Notes: a model not told the origin generated them from the sequence alone. A stretch of 64,000 bases of DNA from Pholiota molesta (GCA_014925825.1 JACGCK010000007.1:496001-560000), one strand, 5' to 3'; positions 47,574 to 60,241 are shown, counted from the stretch's first letter. Made by a program: numbers and translations.

Positions 47574-47789
47574 ATGCAATTCACCAAAAGCTTTGTCGCG
47601 TTCATTCTTGCCGCTGTTCTTTCAGTGACCAGCGCCATTCCCGTGAGCCCAAGCTTTCCAGCATCATGTCACCGGAATTTATGCTTACTCGCTGATATCT
47701 ACTAGATCAATCCCAGGGAGAGTAACTCCCTTGTCTCCCCAGACCGCCGCGACCCCTGCGAGCAAGGAGCACCAAACACATGTATTTAG
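47574..47789 (+). CDS. Small secreted peptide, 50 aa
   Basis: Two exons, 47574-47642 and 47706-47789, join in phase around a 63-nt GTGAGC...TAG intron. The first exon is a clean signal peptide (MQFTKSFVAFILAAVLSVTS, then AIP). The second encodes INPRESNSLVSPDRRDPCEQ, then GAPNTCI, with two Cys that could form one disulphide. A DRR dibasic site could be processed. The family is unknown. Small secreted proteins of this size are common in wood-decay and symbiotic fungi. It is not a canonical lipopeptide pheromone, as there is no C-terminal CaaX. Confidence 0.65.
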
Positions 47790-48665
47790 TCGGACATTCG
47801 TGCATGTACAGTACTTACTATGTATTCTGGTCCCGAGGCCTGAGGCCTGAATTGTGTTTTAGATAATCAGCTCATGACCGTCATCCCCTTGACTACGCCC
47901 ACTTACCATATACTGTCTGATACTGTACCCGCCACTTACCTCGTGTCTATTCCTTGCCTATTCTCTCTACTTGTACGCCTCGAGGCTAGTTCCATGAACC
48001 ATCTATAGTCCTGAAAAGATACTTGCGGTCGACATGTGTTCATACCGTGTACAATTTTGTCCGTCCTTATTGTATTCGCCTTTCAGGCGAATTTCAGAGC
48101 GTTGTAACTTGGCAATAACTGTGCACTCCTGATGCAGTGCTGCTGGCACTCACGCTTGGAAACACGCGCCTAATTGTCCGCCAAGGCCCAAGGGGTATGT
48201 AGTAATTGGTTTGACGCTCAAATTGGAACTTGGCGACCGTTGAACGGCTTATCTCGGAGGACACGCAGGACACGCGCGGCGGTGCACCTTGTCATCCCAA
48301 CGACAATCCGGCCACCCAGGACTTTTGTATAAATAACCTGACAACCTTTATATATGATTTGATTTGGCGCCGCGGGCTCAGGTGCGCCTTTTGCTCACGA
48401 CCACGACAGCTATCTCAGAGATTGCACAGTAACGCATCCCTTTGCCTCCGATATCCACACTTAAATCCTGAGGAGGGCGGAAACACGAGTTCACGACTGG
48501 TTGACGACCGGCTTTGCTTCCCTTTCTTCACAAATTCATGGCCCTTTACTAGTGAAAATCCTATCATAAGATCTTCCCAATCCACTCCATCGCATCCCAA
48601 CAAGACATTAGCACACCCAGTCAGCTAGTACCGAATCCTTCAGGCCCAAATAAAGAAACTTGACG
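47790..48665. other. Intergenic; no gene
   Basis: Ordinary sequence. A 132-codon plus frame (48230-48628) lacks an ATG start and any domain. Confidence 0.4.
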
Positions 48666-50018
48666 ATGATTAGGCCTCGAAATGGATGGAGAGATAGATT
48701 AGTTGGTGTTCTTTCCATCCCAAAGCGTCTAGCGCTCGCGGCAGTGCGTCTATGGCCGAGAGACAGGTGGAAGAAACCAAGTCATGAACAGTGGGATCCC
48801 GTTACACCTCCATCCTCCTCGTCGAATGCTCACCCTACGTCTGTTCCACCGATATCTTCCCCTCTTGATGTCTTGCCTCTTCCAACGTCTGGACTCTCCA
48901 TGCAACGGCCCACTCAGTCTCAGCAGGAACAGAACACGAATAAAAAGAGACTGACGTTGGGAGAGATACCGTTCTCTGTTATCACTCAATGCGCACCTTC
49001 CGAGTTGCCAGAAGACGTGGAGCGGCTAATCTTCGAGATGGCGGCGAGGGAAGATCGTCAAGCTGCATTACACACGTTGGTGCTCGTGGATCACCGAGTA
49101 AGAAAGTGGTGTGTATCAAACTTGATCGTACCAAGAAATTCGCTGACAAGATCTCAAATACTTAGGGTGGAATATGTCATCTATGAGAGTGTGATACTAC
49201 GAGACGCGAAACACGCGCGCTTATTTCTGGACGGTCTGGAATGTAAACATCCAGACTTCGCGGCTGGGGCAGTTAAGATCCTGGCTCTCCCCAGACGAGT
49301 ATCCTTTGATACTTCCTTCAAAATTCTGAGCATTTGCAGAGACGTGCGGCACTTTTCCTGGCTACCGATCAACCCGCCGTCGCCAGAAATCATAGATCTG
49401 ATAGCTGGTTTGCCTCTGATTTCTCTTCGGGCGCGTTTGTCGTCGTTCGCAGGCAGTAATCCCGATTTTTCAGCGCCTCTTTTTAACGGACTGACGACAC
49501 TTTTCGTGGTGGACCATCAAGATGTGTGGAAGACGTGGAATTGGGCCGGGTTGAAGAGAACGCGACCCCAGCTGAAGTGGCTTGCGTTTAATCTGGACAG
49601 CAGGCTACAGACAGTCGCTGGGTGGGCGCCGGTAAGGACGCTGGAAAAGACGGTGCTCAACCCATATGGAGGGGCGATGGGTATACGGCTGTGCGTATGC
49701 TACAGTTACAATCCGAGTGGGTCGGGGGATCGGTGGATACACCGCAGCGAAGATACATTTTCGGAGGAGAGGATGGCCGTCCTTAGCCTGAATCATCGTA
49801 TAGATGAGAAGGAATGGGAGAAAAGAGTCAACGGAGAGCGTCGGGATTTTGAGATTTCGGAAGAATTGGTGAAGGAAAGGCAGATGGAAGAGAGGAGGTT
49901 GAGATTCCAGTGTAAGTGTTCCATACTTGGATACAAATATCATGAAGGTTCACACATTTATTGTTGACGCCCGCTAATTTCTTCCACCACAGTGTATCGT
50001 ACTTCTCTTGTGTTCTAA
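48666..50018 (+). CDS. F-box-like protein
   Basis: Exon 48666-49911 is followed by a probable 81-nt intron (GTAAGT ... CACAG) and a short last exon 49993-50018, giving 423 aa; without splicing the frame ends at 49967. Residues about 115-150 contain LPEDVERLIFEMAAREDR, the basidiomycete form of the F-box, which binds Skp1 in SCF ubiquitin ligases. The following region (about 150-330) has the alternating hydrophobic pattern of these proteins, e.g. LILRVEYVIYESVIL-like strands and LKWLAFNLDSRLQ. The first 110 residues are basic and then Ser/Pro-rich. The substrate is unknown; these proteins form large, fast-evolving families in Agaricomycetes. Confidence 0.75.
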
Positions 50019-50409
50019 TAGTAATAGCCCCTGAAACGTAAAATCATTCAATTGACCCTTCATTAACTGAGGTATCCGTGCTCGCCGACTGGATAGCAAA
50101 GATTTCAACTGTTCCCTTAGAGACGTGGGCCGGATAGATCCGGGCAGTGGCACTGTTTGTAAACAACACCATCAACGCTCTCGTCTCAGACAACATCCAT
50201 CTCGTCGCCGTTCACGACGACCTCGACGTCTCGCTCCCCTTATCCCCATAGCCCACGCTGTACGGATAGCGGACGACGCACACCACCTTCTTTCACTATA
50301 CCCAATCGGCAATCGCGCGGCGTACTCAACATCGTTATCGAAATTGGCTTGATCAGCGTTGCCACAGCCCTATACCAAATTTCTGTATTTTTGCCGGATT
50401 ATTGGAACC
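50019..50409. other. 5' flank of the Cla4-type kinase gene
   Basis: No gene is seen; a CGTCGTC-rich, probably untranslated leader precedes the kinase start. Confidence 0.4.
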
Positions 50410-53273
50410 ATGTCTTATCACCAAGTAACCGCGACGTCTCTTACACCATCGCGTCCCGCACCACAGGCGCCCCAGCGACGGGGGACGGACGCTTCGTTGG
50501 ACTATACTGCCAATAGCCAGAGTTCGCTTTCAAATGCAGGCTACAGCTCATCGTTCACATTCACGCCGGCATCTCCTTCAGGCTCCTCCTATGCCTTCCC
50601 ATATTCGGGGATTGGTGGCTCGCCCAACCGTGGACCGGAAGATCTCAATGCTCAGATTGTACGTCAGGGGATGGTGAGCATGAAAGAGGATAGCTTCGGC
50701 AATTGGCTTTTTCAGAGGAAGTGGCTAGTGCTCAAGGAGCAAACACTGTCAATCCATAAAAGCGAGGTGAGCACACCTTTAGCTTCCTTCCTTCCGTCTT
50801 ATTGATCATTATGTGCAGTCATCCCTCCAGCAACAGAGCGTCATTATGCTCCGCGATATCGCCAACGTCGAGAGGATAGACATGAAGCCGTACTGTCTAT
50901 TGCTTGAGGTGAAAGAACGTCGCTTTTATATCGCGTTGAAGAGCGACGAAGAACTCTATGGGTGGCTTGACGATGTCTATTCAAGAAGTCCTCTTATGGG
51001 CGTTAGCAACCCGACTAACTTTGTCCATAAAGTTCATGTTGGCTTTGATCCAGTTTCTGGTGCTTTCACTGTATGTCTTCTCATACCTATGTGTTAAAAT
51101 ATATTGACTCCTGTGTGTAGGGCATGCCAGAGCAATGGAGCAAGCTCCTGACGAAGTCCGCCATCACACGCGAAGATTACGCCAAAGATCCTCAGGCTGT
51201 GCTTGATGTTCTGGAATTCTACACGGATCACCAAAAACGAGAGTTGGAGGATATGTCCTTGGGTAATCTTTCCTCTATTCTGCGATAGTTTACATTGTCT
51301 GAAATCTGTTGAAAGGCGCACCTGCCCGCTTCGGCGCTGGTACAGGTTTTGGCGGGGCGAGCAGCAAACTTGACAATGGCCGGCCCTCTTTGTCGAAGCG
51401 TCAAGACACTGCACCGCCAGGTCTTGGGAATGATAACGACAGCCTTTCTAGTGCTGCCGCTCGTGCCGCGGAACTTGTGAATGGCTCGCATGTCGCCAGC
51501 GCAATATCGTCTGTGCAAGGGCCACGAGGGCCTCTGCCAACCCCTACTGCTTCCCGCCCAGCTCCTCCACGACCTCTTCCACCTTCAGCGGGCCGACCCG
51601 CGCCGCCTGCTCCCAATGGTACTTCCAGCAAAACCGATGTCTCCCTCTCGGAGCAACTCCGGGGACGTGCGAAAGCCACAGGGCCTGCCACCGCCCCGAT
51701 TCCCGCTAGGAGCGAGTCGTTGCCGGATCAACAGTCGAAACAGCAGCAAGAGCGACAGGATCAACAGTGGCAGCAGGAGCAAATCCAAAGACAGCAGGAG
51801 GCGAGGACGGAGCAATGGCAGCAGCAGCAATTGCAAGAGGAGAAATGGAATCAGCAGCAAGCGCAACAGAAGAAGCAGGATCTGTCGCGGCCTCCTATAG
51901 CGCCGTCGAAATCATCTCCTGCGACGTCTACGCCTGCGACAAATCCAGCAGCCGGCGCCGCCGGAGCTACTGCTGGCCCACCGCCTGTCTTGCCTCTCCA
52001 GCCGGCGAAGAAAGTGCAGATCCAGGCCCAGGACAAGCCTGTGAAGGCTGCTCTTGGAGGCAGTGTTGCAGACGCCGCCGCTGCGCTGGAGAAGCCTAAG
52101 GAGAAGGAAAAGAGGATCAGCACGATGACGGAGGTGCAGATTATGGAGAAGCTGAGGCAAGTGGTGTCGGATGATGATCCCAAGCTGCTTTATAGCAAGA
52201 TCAAGAAGGTCGGACAAGGGTGCGTTTAGTACGGTTTTATGTCGATGATGTGGATGCTAACGCGTCCCCTATCTTGTCAACAGTGCTTCTGGACACGTCT
52301 ACGTCGCTAAAACGCTCGCCACTGGCAAGAAAGTTGCGATCAAGGAGATGGATCTTTCGCATCAGCCACGGAAGGAGCTCATCGTGAATGAAATCTTGGT
52401 GATGAAGGAGTCCCAGCATCCGAACATTGTCAACTTCCTCGAGTCGTACCTGGTGAAGAACAACGAGCTCTGGGTAGTCATGGAGTACATGGAGGGCGGT
52501 GCCCTGACGGATATCATCGAGAATAATACATTGGAGGAAGACCAGATCTCCAGTATATGTTTAGAGGTGAGTTGGTTTCGTGGTTATTTTTCCGTTAACA
52601 GTTGTATTTACGGAAATTTTGTGAAGACCTGCCGAGGACTGGGACATTTACACAGCCAAAGCATCATCCATCGTGATATCAAGTCCGATAACGTCCTACT
52701 CGATGCGCAAGGCCGGGTTAAGATCAGTATGTAGATTTCTTCCTTGACTATTGTTCATTCCAGAACTGACAATCTATCTCCTACCTTCGTACAGCCGATT
52801 TCGGGTTCTGTGCGAAGTTGACGGATCAGAAGTCAAAACGCGCAACCATGGTCGGTACTCCCTACTGGATGGCACCTGAGGTCGTCAAGCAGAAGGAATA
52901 CGGCGCCAAAGTGGACATCTGGTCCCTCGGTATCATGGCTATTGAGATGATCGAAAACGAGCCGCCCTACCTTGACGAAGAGCCCCTGAAGGCCTTATAC
53001 CTTATTGCCACCAATGGAACACCAACGCTGAAGAAACCGGAGGCACTGAGCAGAGAGCTCAAGGGATTCCTTGCTGTGTGTCTTTGTGTCGACGTTGGCA
53101 GCCGGGCTACGGCGAACGAGCTACTTGATGTACGTTCTCGTTATCGAGTTTAAGTTTTCGTATTTGTTGACCTACATGTATTGTTCTTCCAGCATGAGTT
53201 CCTAAGGAAGGCTTGCGCATCGTCAGGGCTCGCGCCTTTGCTGCGATTCAAGACGGGAAAGCAAGGTTCATGA
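50410..53273 (+). CDS. cla4: PAK-family kinase, Cla4 type (PH-CRIB-kinase)
   Basis: Eight exons, 50410-50766, 50819-51070, 51121-51262, 51316-52219, 52284-52566, 52627-52726, 52795-53129 and 53193-53273, give 817 aa. Domains in order: a Ser-rich N-terminus; a PH domain (about 85-180, [20 protein letters not shown]); a CRIB/p21-binding motif (about 188-220, ISNPTNF-like [17 protein letters not shown]); a long Gln/Pro/Ala-rich linker; and the kinase domain (about 545-817). The kinase has VAIKEMD, the catalytic [16 protein letters not shown] and the activation segment [11 protein letters not shown]. Cla4 kinases are effectors of Cdc42/Rac at membranes and control septins, polarity and hyphal growth. 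All catalytic residues are present. A glutamine-rich stretch (about 430-480) is probably a coiled or disordered spacer. Confidence 0.96.
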
Positions 53274-54458
53274 ACGGGCAACCTCTACACTCCTGCGTTT
53301 CCGCTTTTCTCGACCTTCGACCCGACCTTCTCGTATCTCATTGGTCTGCTTCATGCCGTGTCTCTCTATATCCGACAGGCTATATCCCATGATCACTTAC
53401 CCAACCTTGCTCACCTTCGGAACACGCTCAAATCTAGCCTGTAATTTTCCCTTCGACACTCGCCACGATGCATCCCCCACCTTGCTTTATCCATCCTGAT
53501 CCGTCCTGTTCTACTCCTCGGGTGTACATGTACGTTTCCTCTTGTTTACAATTGTGCTCCGGTCTCTGTTATTACCCTCTTCATCCTTGCGTGTAATACG
53601 TCACCCGTGGTTAACCCTCTCTTTATTCGATTGATATTTCTGTGATACATGTGTAGGCTACATCTCTGTCCCCGAAAATTAGTATCTCCTCAGCTTATTG
53701 TACTATTTCGATCTCGATGTCAAACCCTATCCTCCACGATCCTCCTTCGCCTTTCTGTCCTATTTGTTCATGATGTTTCTTCTTTTCTTCTCTTTTTCAT
53801 TCTGCCTGCACGCCCCATTTTCTCTCATTTCAGTCATTCTCTGACAAGCGGAGGACTTCCGAACGTATGAATTTCTTGTTCTATGTACTACTTGGAAAAT
53901 TATGCAATGACACTGTTTATAGAAACTCGTTTTTTTATTGCCCTCGCATATCAAGATTGTTGATTTATGGCTCTTTTTATTTATTCGCGTACTGATCAAT
54001 AAAAGGGACTTTCTTCACTGTCCTGTCGTTGTAGACCTTTCAAAAGCATTTGTTATGCTGTACAATGATTGGGAGAGTCCCTTTCTGAATCACGCCTAGG
54101 TACTTACAATGGTTGGTTGGATCAACCGTTGTGAGGATTCTCGTGAACGTGAGCGCTTATTGGGCGTCAAAATATTTTGACCACCAGCAGTTATGACAAT
54201 GAGATACGATAATGGATAAGGAGAAGATAATCGTATTTCTTCAACAAAGACTTCCAAACGTCGAGTACCAATTACAGTTGAATGTAAAATTAGTTCGTGA
54301 CTTCTGTGAAAACTCTTTGAATGGCCATGACTCTTCTGCCGTCGAAATCGCCACGAATTCCTGTTATGGTATTGTTGGGAACAGGGATGGATGGATCTTG
54401 TTGAATTCTGTCATAGTGAAGTGGGCTTCAGATGTCTGTAGTAAAAAACTTGCAGAAC
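53274..54458. other. 3' flank of the kinase; no gene
   Basis: Pyrimidine-rich 3' region, then AT-rich DNA. A 92-codon plus frame (54212-54490) overlaps the last exon of the next gene in antisense and is not called. Confidence 0.4.
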
Positions 54459-54946
54459 TTACAGGATATTGTCCGACACGATTTGAGTGATTTGTTTCGA
54501 ATTAAAGAGGCTGTTGGTTACATAGAACATTCCGACCCATCCAGCCTGTAAAGAATCAGCCAATCTGTGCAGTCAACGTAAAGTAAAGAAGGGTGACGTA
54601 CCGTTACGGGACTCTGTGGGTCTGTAGGGACTTGAACGGTCGAGGAGAATGTTACATTGGCGCTGACTCTTCCTGGAATGTTTGCTGCTAGAGACTTGAC
54701 ATAGGCATTGCGCGTGACGCTGGCTCCATTAAATTGCATTGAAACGTTCTTTGATATGAAAGCGTCCATGGCGGTTTGGAGGTCGGCCTCGGTGGCGGCG
54801 TTCGTCACAGCGGTGATATGTTCCTCAGCCCATTGAGTGAGGCTCAGTAGAACGATGCGCGCTTCGAGATTGGGGTTTGCCTGGCCGATGGCGCTGACAG
54901 CAGCGATGCTACACAAAGCAAGAATCTGAATGAAGATCGATCGCAT
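54459..54946 (-). CDS. Secreted SnoaL-like protein
   Basis: Two exons, 54946-54602 and 54545-54459, give 143 aa. A signal peptide covers about residues 1-19 (MRSIFIQILALCSIAAVSA). The mature part has the helix-strand pattern of small NTF2/SnoaL-like folds: LTQWAEEHITAVTNAATEAD, LQTAMDAFISKNVSMQFNG, then ANVTFSSTVQVPTD and AGWVGMFYVTNSLF. Several Asn-X-Ser/Thr sites are present. Such cone-shaped folds bind small hydrophobic ligands or act as cyclases; no catalytic role can be assigned here. The start at 54946 is preferred over the upstream in-frame ATG at 55069 because the signal peptide begins there. The second exon restores the typical AGWVGMFY end of the fold. Confidence 0.65.
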
Positions 54947-56380
54947 TGCGTGTTTGGAATAGACGTTGAGATATTGGGGAGGAATGGTGCAGCATTGGAA
55001 AATTCTTTGGGCATTATATATGGTTTTCAGGTCGTAGCGGGCGTAGAACGGTTGGAGCGATATGGACATACCGCCGACCGCGCCATGTGCTCAGTTCTCT
55101 GAGGTTGCACAACCCTTAACGCTTTTCTCTGAGTTTTCCGACAACACTGGTCAGCCGCCAGCGTCGAAATGGTAGGGGCGGAGACGCGAAGGTGTTTGGG
55201 TTATTAATAGGTTAACGGCACTCACCGGCTACCGCGGGCCTTTTCAATCGGAGTCCCAAAGAAATTTCGCCGTACAAAAAATTTCACTCCGCAAAAAGCT
55301 CTCTTTCCAGACGCTCATGTCCAGATAGCGTTCCATTGATTCCCATTTCCCCTCTTATTTCGCCCCAGGTTGTAATGAGCTTCTGCACTTCGCTGGTTTA
55401 TAAAGGTAAGTGATAATCCGACGCGCCGTTCTCATGATGTTTCTATTTTAATTAGACTCTTACGTCGGTTTTCACTGTCGAATGATGCCAAACTTTGTCA
55501 ATTTCCTGATTCCTCTTCATTTTGATCATTCTCATGACATGCATCTAACGCCTTTTCCCCCAGCATGTCTAAGGAACGGCCTGCATCAATGACATTTGGA
55601 ACGCACCCTCTCTACGACTTCGCTACGAGACCTCGAGGAGACGAAGGAACTTGCTTGCTTGCGAGTAGGAATCGCAAATCGGCCTGGGCTCCCAGCACCT
55701 ACCTTTGTAACTTCTCATTTATGTTTTGTACTCTGATCGCTGCTGTCAATGTCCATCATGCCAAATATTTCTCATGGACAATCGTCAATCATTTCGGATT
55801 CGTTGGTACGAATCGGTCACCCATGCCGCAGTCTACGTATGAGCAAACAGGCTGGCTAGACCATTCCAAGGATTTAATGCGACTAGCCTAACTACTAGTA
55901 GCTTACCTGCTGGCGCTGAAGCCTTGATAACTCTCGTGCTCCGACAAAGTCATGCTCAGAATTTAAAATGCATTCTAGAGTCGACTTGGCCAGAACCGTG
56001 TCAAAACCGCCCACTCTGAACTCCCCTGACGATGTGTTTGCCAAAAACAGTCTTAAAAGTTTGGAACCTGACCCTCTCCAAAAAACAGCCCCAGGTGTTC
56101 GTCTGTTTATTTTCTGTGAGTAATACGTATTCAGAGAAGTGGTTTTACTAACTTGGCGGGAGAAAAAAAAAATTCGGGCAATATTCGATGCATAACTCCG
56201 GTAAAATACGACTGGGTCAAGAGCTTTGGCTTCTTTGAGCAGCCGATTCAGATCCTGGTCGGATGCCGTTGAGCGACTCCACCATTTCATCCATAAGTAG
56301 TGGTTGTATTTGGGTTGTATGTATTGTAGATCGCGACAAGTTGCCTCTCGTGCCGGTATTGTGTTGCATTGTTCTAAGTG
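54947..56380. other. Weakly supported coding stretches only
   Basis: A plus-strand frame 55565-55891 (108 aa, starts MSKERPASMTFGTHPLYDFA) and a minus-strand frame 56410-55895 (171 aa, containing KLLRLFLANTSSGEFRVGGF) have some protein character. Neither has a recognised domain. The minus frame contains an intron-like poly-T/CTCACAG stretch (about 56165-56110). They may be remnants. Confidence 0.3.
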
Positions 56381-56384
56381 ATCC

Positions 56385-56470
56385 AAAAAAGTTCGTGCAG
56401 CCAGAAACACTTTATCTCCCCCATGTAAGCTCAGCTAATAAGCTAATAAATGACTTTGAATTCTCAGAGT
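56385..56470 (+). pseudogene. Fragment of a second DUF6533 gene
   Basis: About 85 bp (GATCCAAAAAAGTTCGTGCA ... CTAATAAATGACTTTGAATTCTC) match the exon 7-intron 7-exon 8 junction of the DUF6533 gene at about 58172-58248 (GTTCCAAAAGGGTTCGCGCA ... CTAATAAATGGCTTTAGGTTCTC). The acceptor AG is lost and a small CTAATAAG duplication is present. The rest of that gene is not found around it. Confidence 0.6.
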
Positions 56471-57422
56471 CGGCCCCATTGGTCGATCCATTTCAAGTTT
56501 GGAGCACGTTCGGAGGTTAGATTCAGAATATTCCCGGATTCAGCGCACGCCGCCGCACATATTTTTATTATTAAAAACGACCAATAGGCATGGCCATATG
56601 ATTAGATTTATCTTTGATTAGATTCTCAAGACTATAAGAAGTGCCTGTAGGTGCCTGTGCATAAGGAGTGGCAGCCATTTTTAAAGGAGTCAACAAAATG
56701 GCGAACACCCTAACCGCTTTTTGACTTCTGATTCATTCTGCTTAAAGCTTCAATACAATGCTGATTGAGGTAAATGATGATATCAAAGACTGCGCAGCTA
56801 CTCTATAAGTAAACGCGCAGCTGTGCTCCTAAATACATAGTAGTGTTGCCAAAGTGTTGCTTACCATTCTGATGATTCAAAGTAAGAAGGCCACGACTGT
56901 CTCGTCGGACAGCTGATCCTCCGTTTCGCATTACCACCTGGCATACCTGGCGTTCAGCAGGGAGCCTTTGGGACCACTTTCTTCTCATAAAGCAGTGAAC
57001 GTCTTAGATACTTAATCTCCAACTTACTGTGTTATCGGCGGTACATTCGCTGGAGTGAGCGCTGAAGCTGAAGCGCTGAGGCGCTGAAGGAAAACGGCCT
57101 TCCCACGCATTCTTACGCGAATGGGATACCGTCACCAGCGCCAGCTGACAGGCATCGACAGATCGGAAAAAGCTTATTTCCCTTTCCTCTAAGTAGATCT
57201 TGTCTCCATCCATTCCTTGTCACCGCGCGTTCATTTATATACCTGGGCATCTTCTTTTCATGGCTCATCTGACTCGCTCACTCACTTCGGAGTCTAATGT
57301 CTTCTCAGTAGACGCAGAGCCTCTGCTTATTTGCCAACAAATTGGGGACTATTCAACCTTCGAGTCTGAACTTCGGGACACGACGCCTGTTGCTGCTTGC
57401 ATAGGCCCTGGTTCTCTTGCAC

Positions 57423-59062
57423 ATGTCGACGCCATCAACGATCAGTGTGGCCCAATTTGCCACTCTCTATGAAGCGAATCTTATTCCTCTTCGTGTCGTC
57501 CGTATGTTATAACTTATCGGAATTGATTCTTTCTTGGCCCACAAATATTCACGAAGACATTGATTATATAGTCGCTTCTTTGGTTTGGGTGCTTCATGAT
57601 TATTGTGCGTCTATTATCACAGCGATATGTGGCCTGATAAAGTAATACCACTAATCGATGAACTTTGATAACCCTCTCAGTCGTCACTCTTGAGGATGAA
57701 GTAAGTCCTATTGAATTAATTGTACTATAATTTGCGCTTTTAACGCACGATCTCCTCTAGATTCGTTATATCTGGGTTAGTCCCCGGAAAACGTCTCTTT
57801 TGACTATCGCGAACTCAACTATTATCTACAGACACAAAAACCTAGCTTCGGGCGATTCATGTTCCTCTGGGTAAACTTGCCACGCACTGAGTTCACTTCA
57901 TCGTATTCACCTCATATCTTCAGGTTCGCTATTACACGATATTTCTCCTCGGGTTCGATACGCTTCAAATCCATACATTTGCCCTTCCTGGGGTGGCCAC
58001 TCATGGAATGTACGTCATCTTTGAACTTATTCCAGATCGAAGTACATTGCTAATGGGTTGTAATGTTATAAGGTGCGTGGCGGCAGATCCTGCGACAAGG
58101 GTAGCCGGGGCCATACTCCTCTGGTCCATAGAGATCATCATGCAGATGCGGATCTACATCCTATACAACAGTTCCAAAAGGGTTCGCGCAGCAGAAACAC
58201 TTCTATGTCTCCCCTTTGAGGTCAGCTAATAAATGGCTTTAGGTTCTCATATTCAATGGTGCCCTTTTCCTCGGCTCCATTGGCTCATTCCTCTGGCTGG
58301 TCATAATCGGTGCCATCCGAAGAAGTAGCTTGCTTCGCAATATACACACTTCATCGCCTTTGCCTGGATGCCCTGTCGTGAATGGAGGGACAGAATGGGC
58401 GCAGTGGATTCCTGGTACGTTTAAAAACTTCCTGAGATGTAGCTAAATTTATTCGCGTCTGTCGCAGCTACTGGCTTTGAAGGCATCCTGTTTGCATTTG
58501 CGTTATACAAAGCGGCCGTATCAGTCGCCGCCTGGACGAGGCTTAATCAACGGCTGTCGTTGACTGCCATTCTCATAAATGAGAATATCCTATATTTTTC
58601 TGTGTGCGTTTCCCTTCGCGTTATAACCGTTCTCGACTTCTGTATACTGATATGCAAATTTGAACTGATACAGCGTATCGTCCCTGTTAGTATTTAACAA
58701 TCTCATGGTGGTTGTAAGTCTCGGAGTTCCTTGCTCATAAATCACATATTAACTTGTTTCTAAAAGGGTAAAACCAAAATTCCCTGGTTTGGATACGGGT
58801 GCGCTATCCCAGTCTTTCTTGATCTCTTCACGACCTTCTAACATGATTTCCCTATTGTAGACCGTTCCATGCCGCAGTCGGCATCGTAACCTGCCGCATG
58901 CTCATCCACCTGCGTAAGTTTGCTGTGGATAACTTCGACAAAGGTGGCACCAATATAGCCGATACCAAAGTGACCGCCGGTGGGCCTGTCTTTAGGGGAT
59001 CAAGAAGTGATCCAGAGAGCCATTACACGGACGACACGGAGCTGGCGACGATTTCTCAATGA
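57423..59062 (+). CDS. DUF6533 seven-helix membrane protein
   Basis: Twelve exons join in phase: 57423-57501, 57557-57604, 57681-57700, 57761-57775, 57832-57870, 57924-58009, 58073-58181, 58243-58414, 58468-58603, 58674-58713, 58767-58798 and 58861-59062, giving 325 aa. The N-terminal DUF6533 signature is present: DYIVASLVWVLHDYFVTLED, then EIRYIW and KPSFGRFMFLWVRYYTIFL. The helices follow the family pattern (VAGAILLWSIEIIMQMRIYI, FLGSIGSFLWLVIIGAI, ILFAFALYKAAVSVAA, VVSSLLVFNNLMVV, FHAAVGIVTCRMLIHLR). The hydrophilic C-terminus ends ELATISQ. This family is large in Agaricomycetes and of unknown function; a receptor role is often guessed from the topology. Several exons are very short (15, 20 and 32 nt), which automatic annotation may miss. 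Confidence 0.88.
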
Positions 59063-59427
59063 TGTATGTGGACAACGTTGAACATTACAACATTGGAGCT
59101 TTGAAGCTTGATATGACTACGCTTTCTTTCTAGTATATTATGTACATGGCACCTACTCTAGCACTGGTAGTATATTATTGTACATTATAGGATTTGAATT
59201 CTTATCCTCAGAACAATGCTCAACGTCACTAGTAGAGCCATTTCAAAGGGTAGAATCATTGACCTCGAATCTGCGGAGAAGTTTCAAGTTCGATGGAGAA
59301 CTTGAAAAGTGCAACTGCTCTTGAAGAGAGGGTGAATTGAAGGCTCTATTCCAATGCTCCCCATACGCATGGTTGAGGTCGTCCAACAACAATTGCCTCA
59401 TGAAACGCGCGACATTGCATTCCGCCT
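59063..59427. other. Intergenic between converging genes
   Basis: 3' flanks of the DUF6533 gene and the J-protein gene. No other feature. Confidence 0.4.
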
Positions 59428-60241
59428 TCAAAGCGTACTAAACCCTTTGAATAGCACAAAACTCACGAAAACTGCACCCAATAATTGTATCGATCGCAGA
59501 AACGGTGGCTCGTGGCGTATCTTATCCATTTCTCGATCTGTTTCCTCCGCCTTCTGCCGCGTCCCTCTCAATACATCCTCGTAGACCGGGCGGGTGAAAG
59601 GCGCCGGAGATGGTTCTTGCCTGGCATGGGCTGAAGTTCGTGGGCGAAAATCGTAATCAGGAGGAGGTTTTTTCGCAGAAGGTCTAGTCCGAAAGTCCCA
59701 TGCGTAAGTTGCGTGAGCTGCTCTTGCGGCAGGGTTGCGAGGGTGGTATGCTTGACTGTTGGAGACTGCAGGTCGATGGAGAAGACTTCGATCGTACGCT
59801 CGCCTTCAGAAAGTTCAGATCGCGCAAATCTGAAGTATTTTGATGCCTACCTTTCTCTGTCATTCCCAAGCACCGCGTAGGCTTCGCTGGCTTTGCGAAA
59901 GATTGCGGTCGAGTTTGGGTCCTTAGACACGTCCGGATGATGTTGCCTGCTCAACTGAGGAGTATATGAGCTTGAAACCCTCGGAAAATAGTGAAATCAA
60001 TCAAGAACCTTGTAAAAGTGTGACTAGACGAAGGCGAAAAGGTGAGTCAGGACGAGACACAAGATAGTGATGTGGCAATGACTTTAATCTGCGATTTCGA
60101 TGCTCCCACTGGAAGTCCTAGGGTTTCGTAGTGTGTTTTTCTGAGGCATGTTGTGAACAGGGACCTCATAGTTGTCCGTGAAAGGCCTGAACGCGATGAA
60201 ACAATTCGAGGTTTGACGGTAGAAGACATCGTGCAAGGCAT
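59428..60241 (-). CDS. J-domain (DnaJ-like) protein with C-terminal membrane anchor
   Basis: Four exons, 60241-60083, 60023-60009, 59954-59851 and 59803-59428, give 217 aa. The N-terminus is basic and Ser/Thr-rich ([20 protein letters not shown]), compatible with mitochondrial targeting. The J domain spans about 36-100 with [18 protein letters not shown], the catalytic HPD at 64-66 ([11 protein letters not shown]) and [21 protein letters not shown] Pro-rich, charged linker leads to a terminal hydrophobic helix ([20 protein letters not shown]). J domains stimulate Hsp70 ATPase; the layout resembles membrane-anchored mitochondrial J-proteins such as DNAJC30-type, though the location is inference. 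Exon 2 is a 15-nt micro-exon. The donor of intron 1 is the weak GTCATT. Confidence 0.85.

Noticed and set aside
54212..54490. 92-codon plus-strand frame
   Set aside because: It overlaps the last exon of the SnoaL-like gene in antisense and shows no domain.
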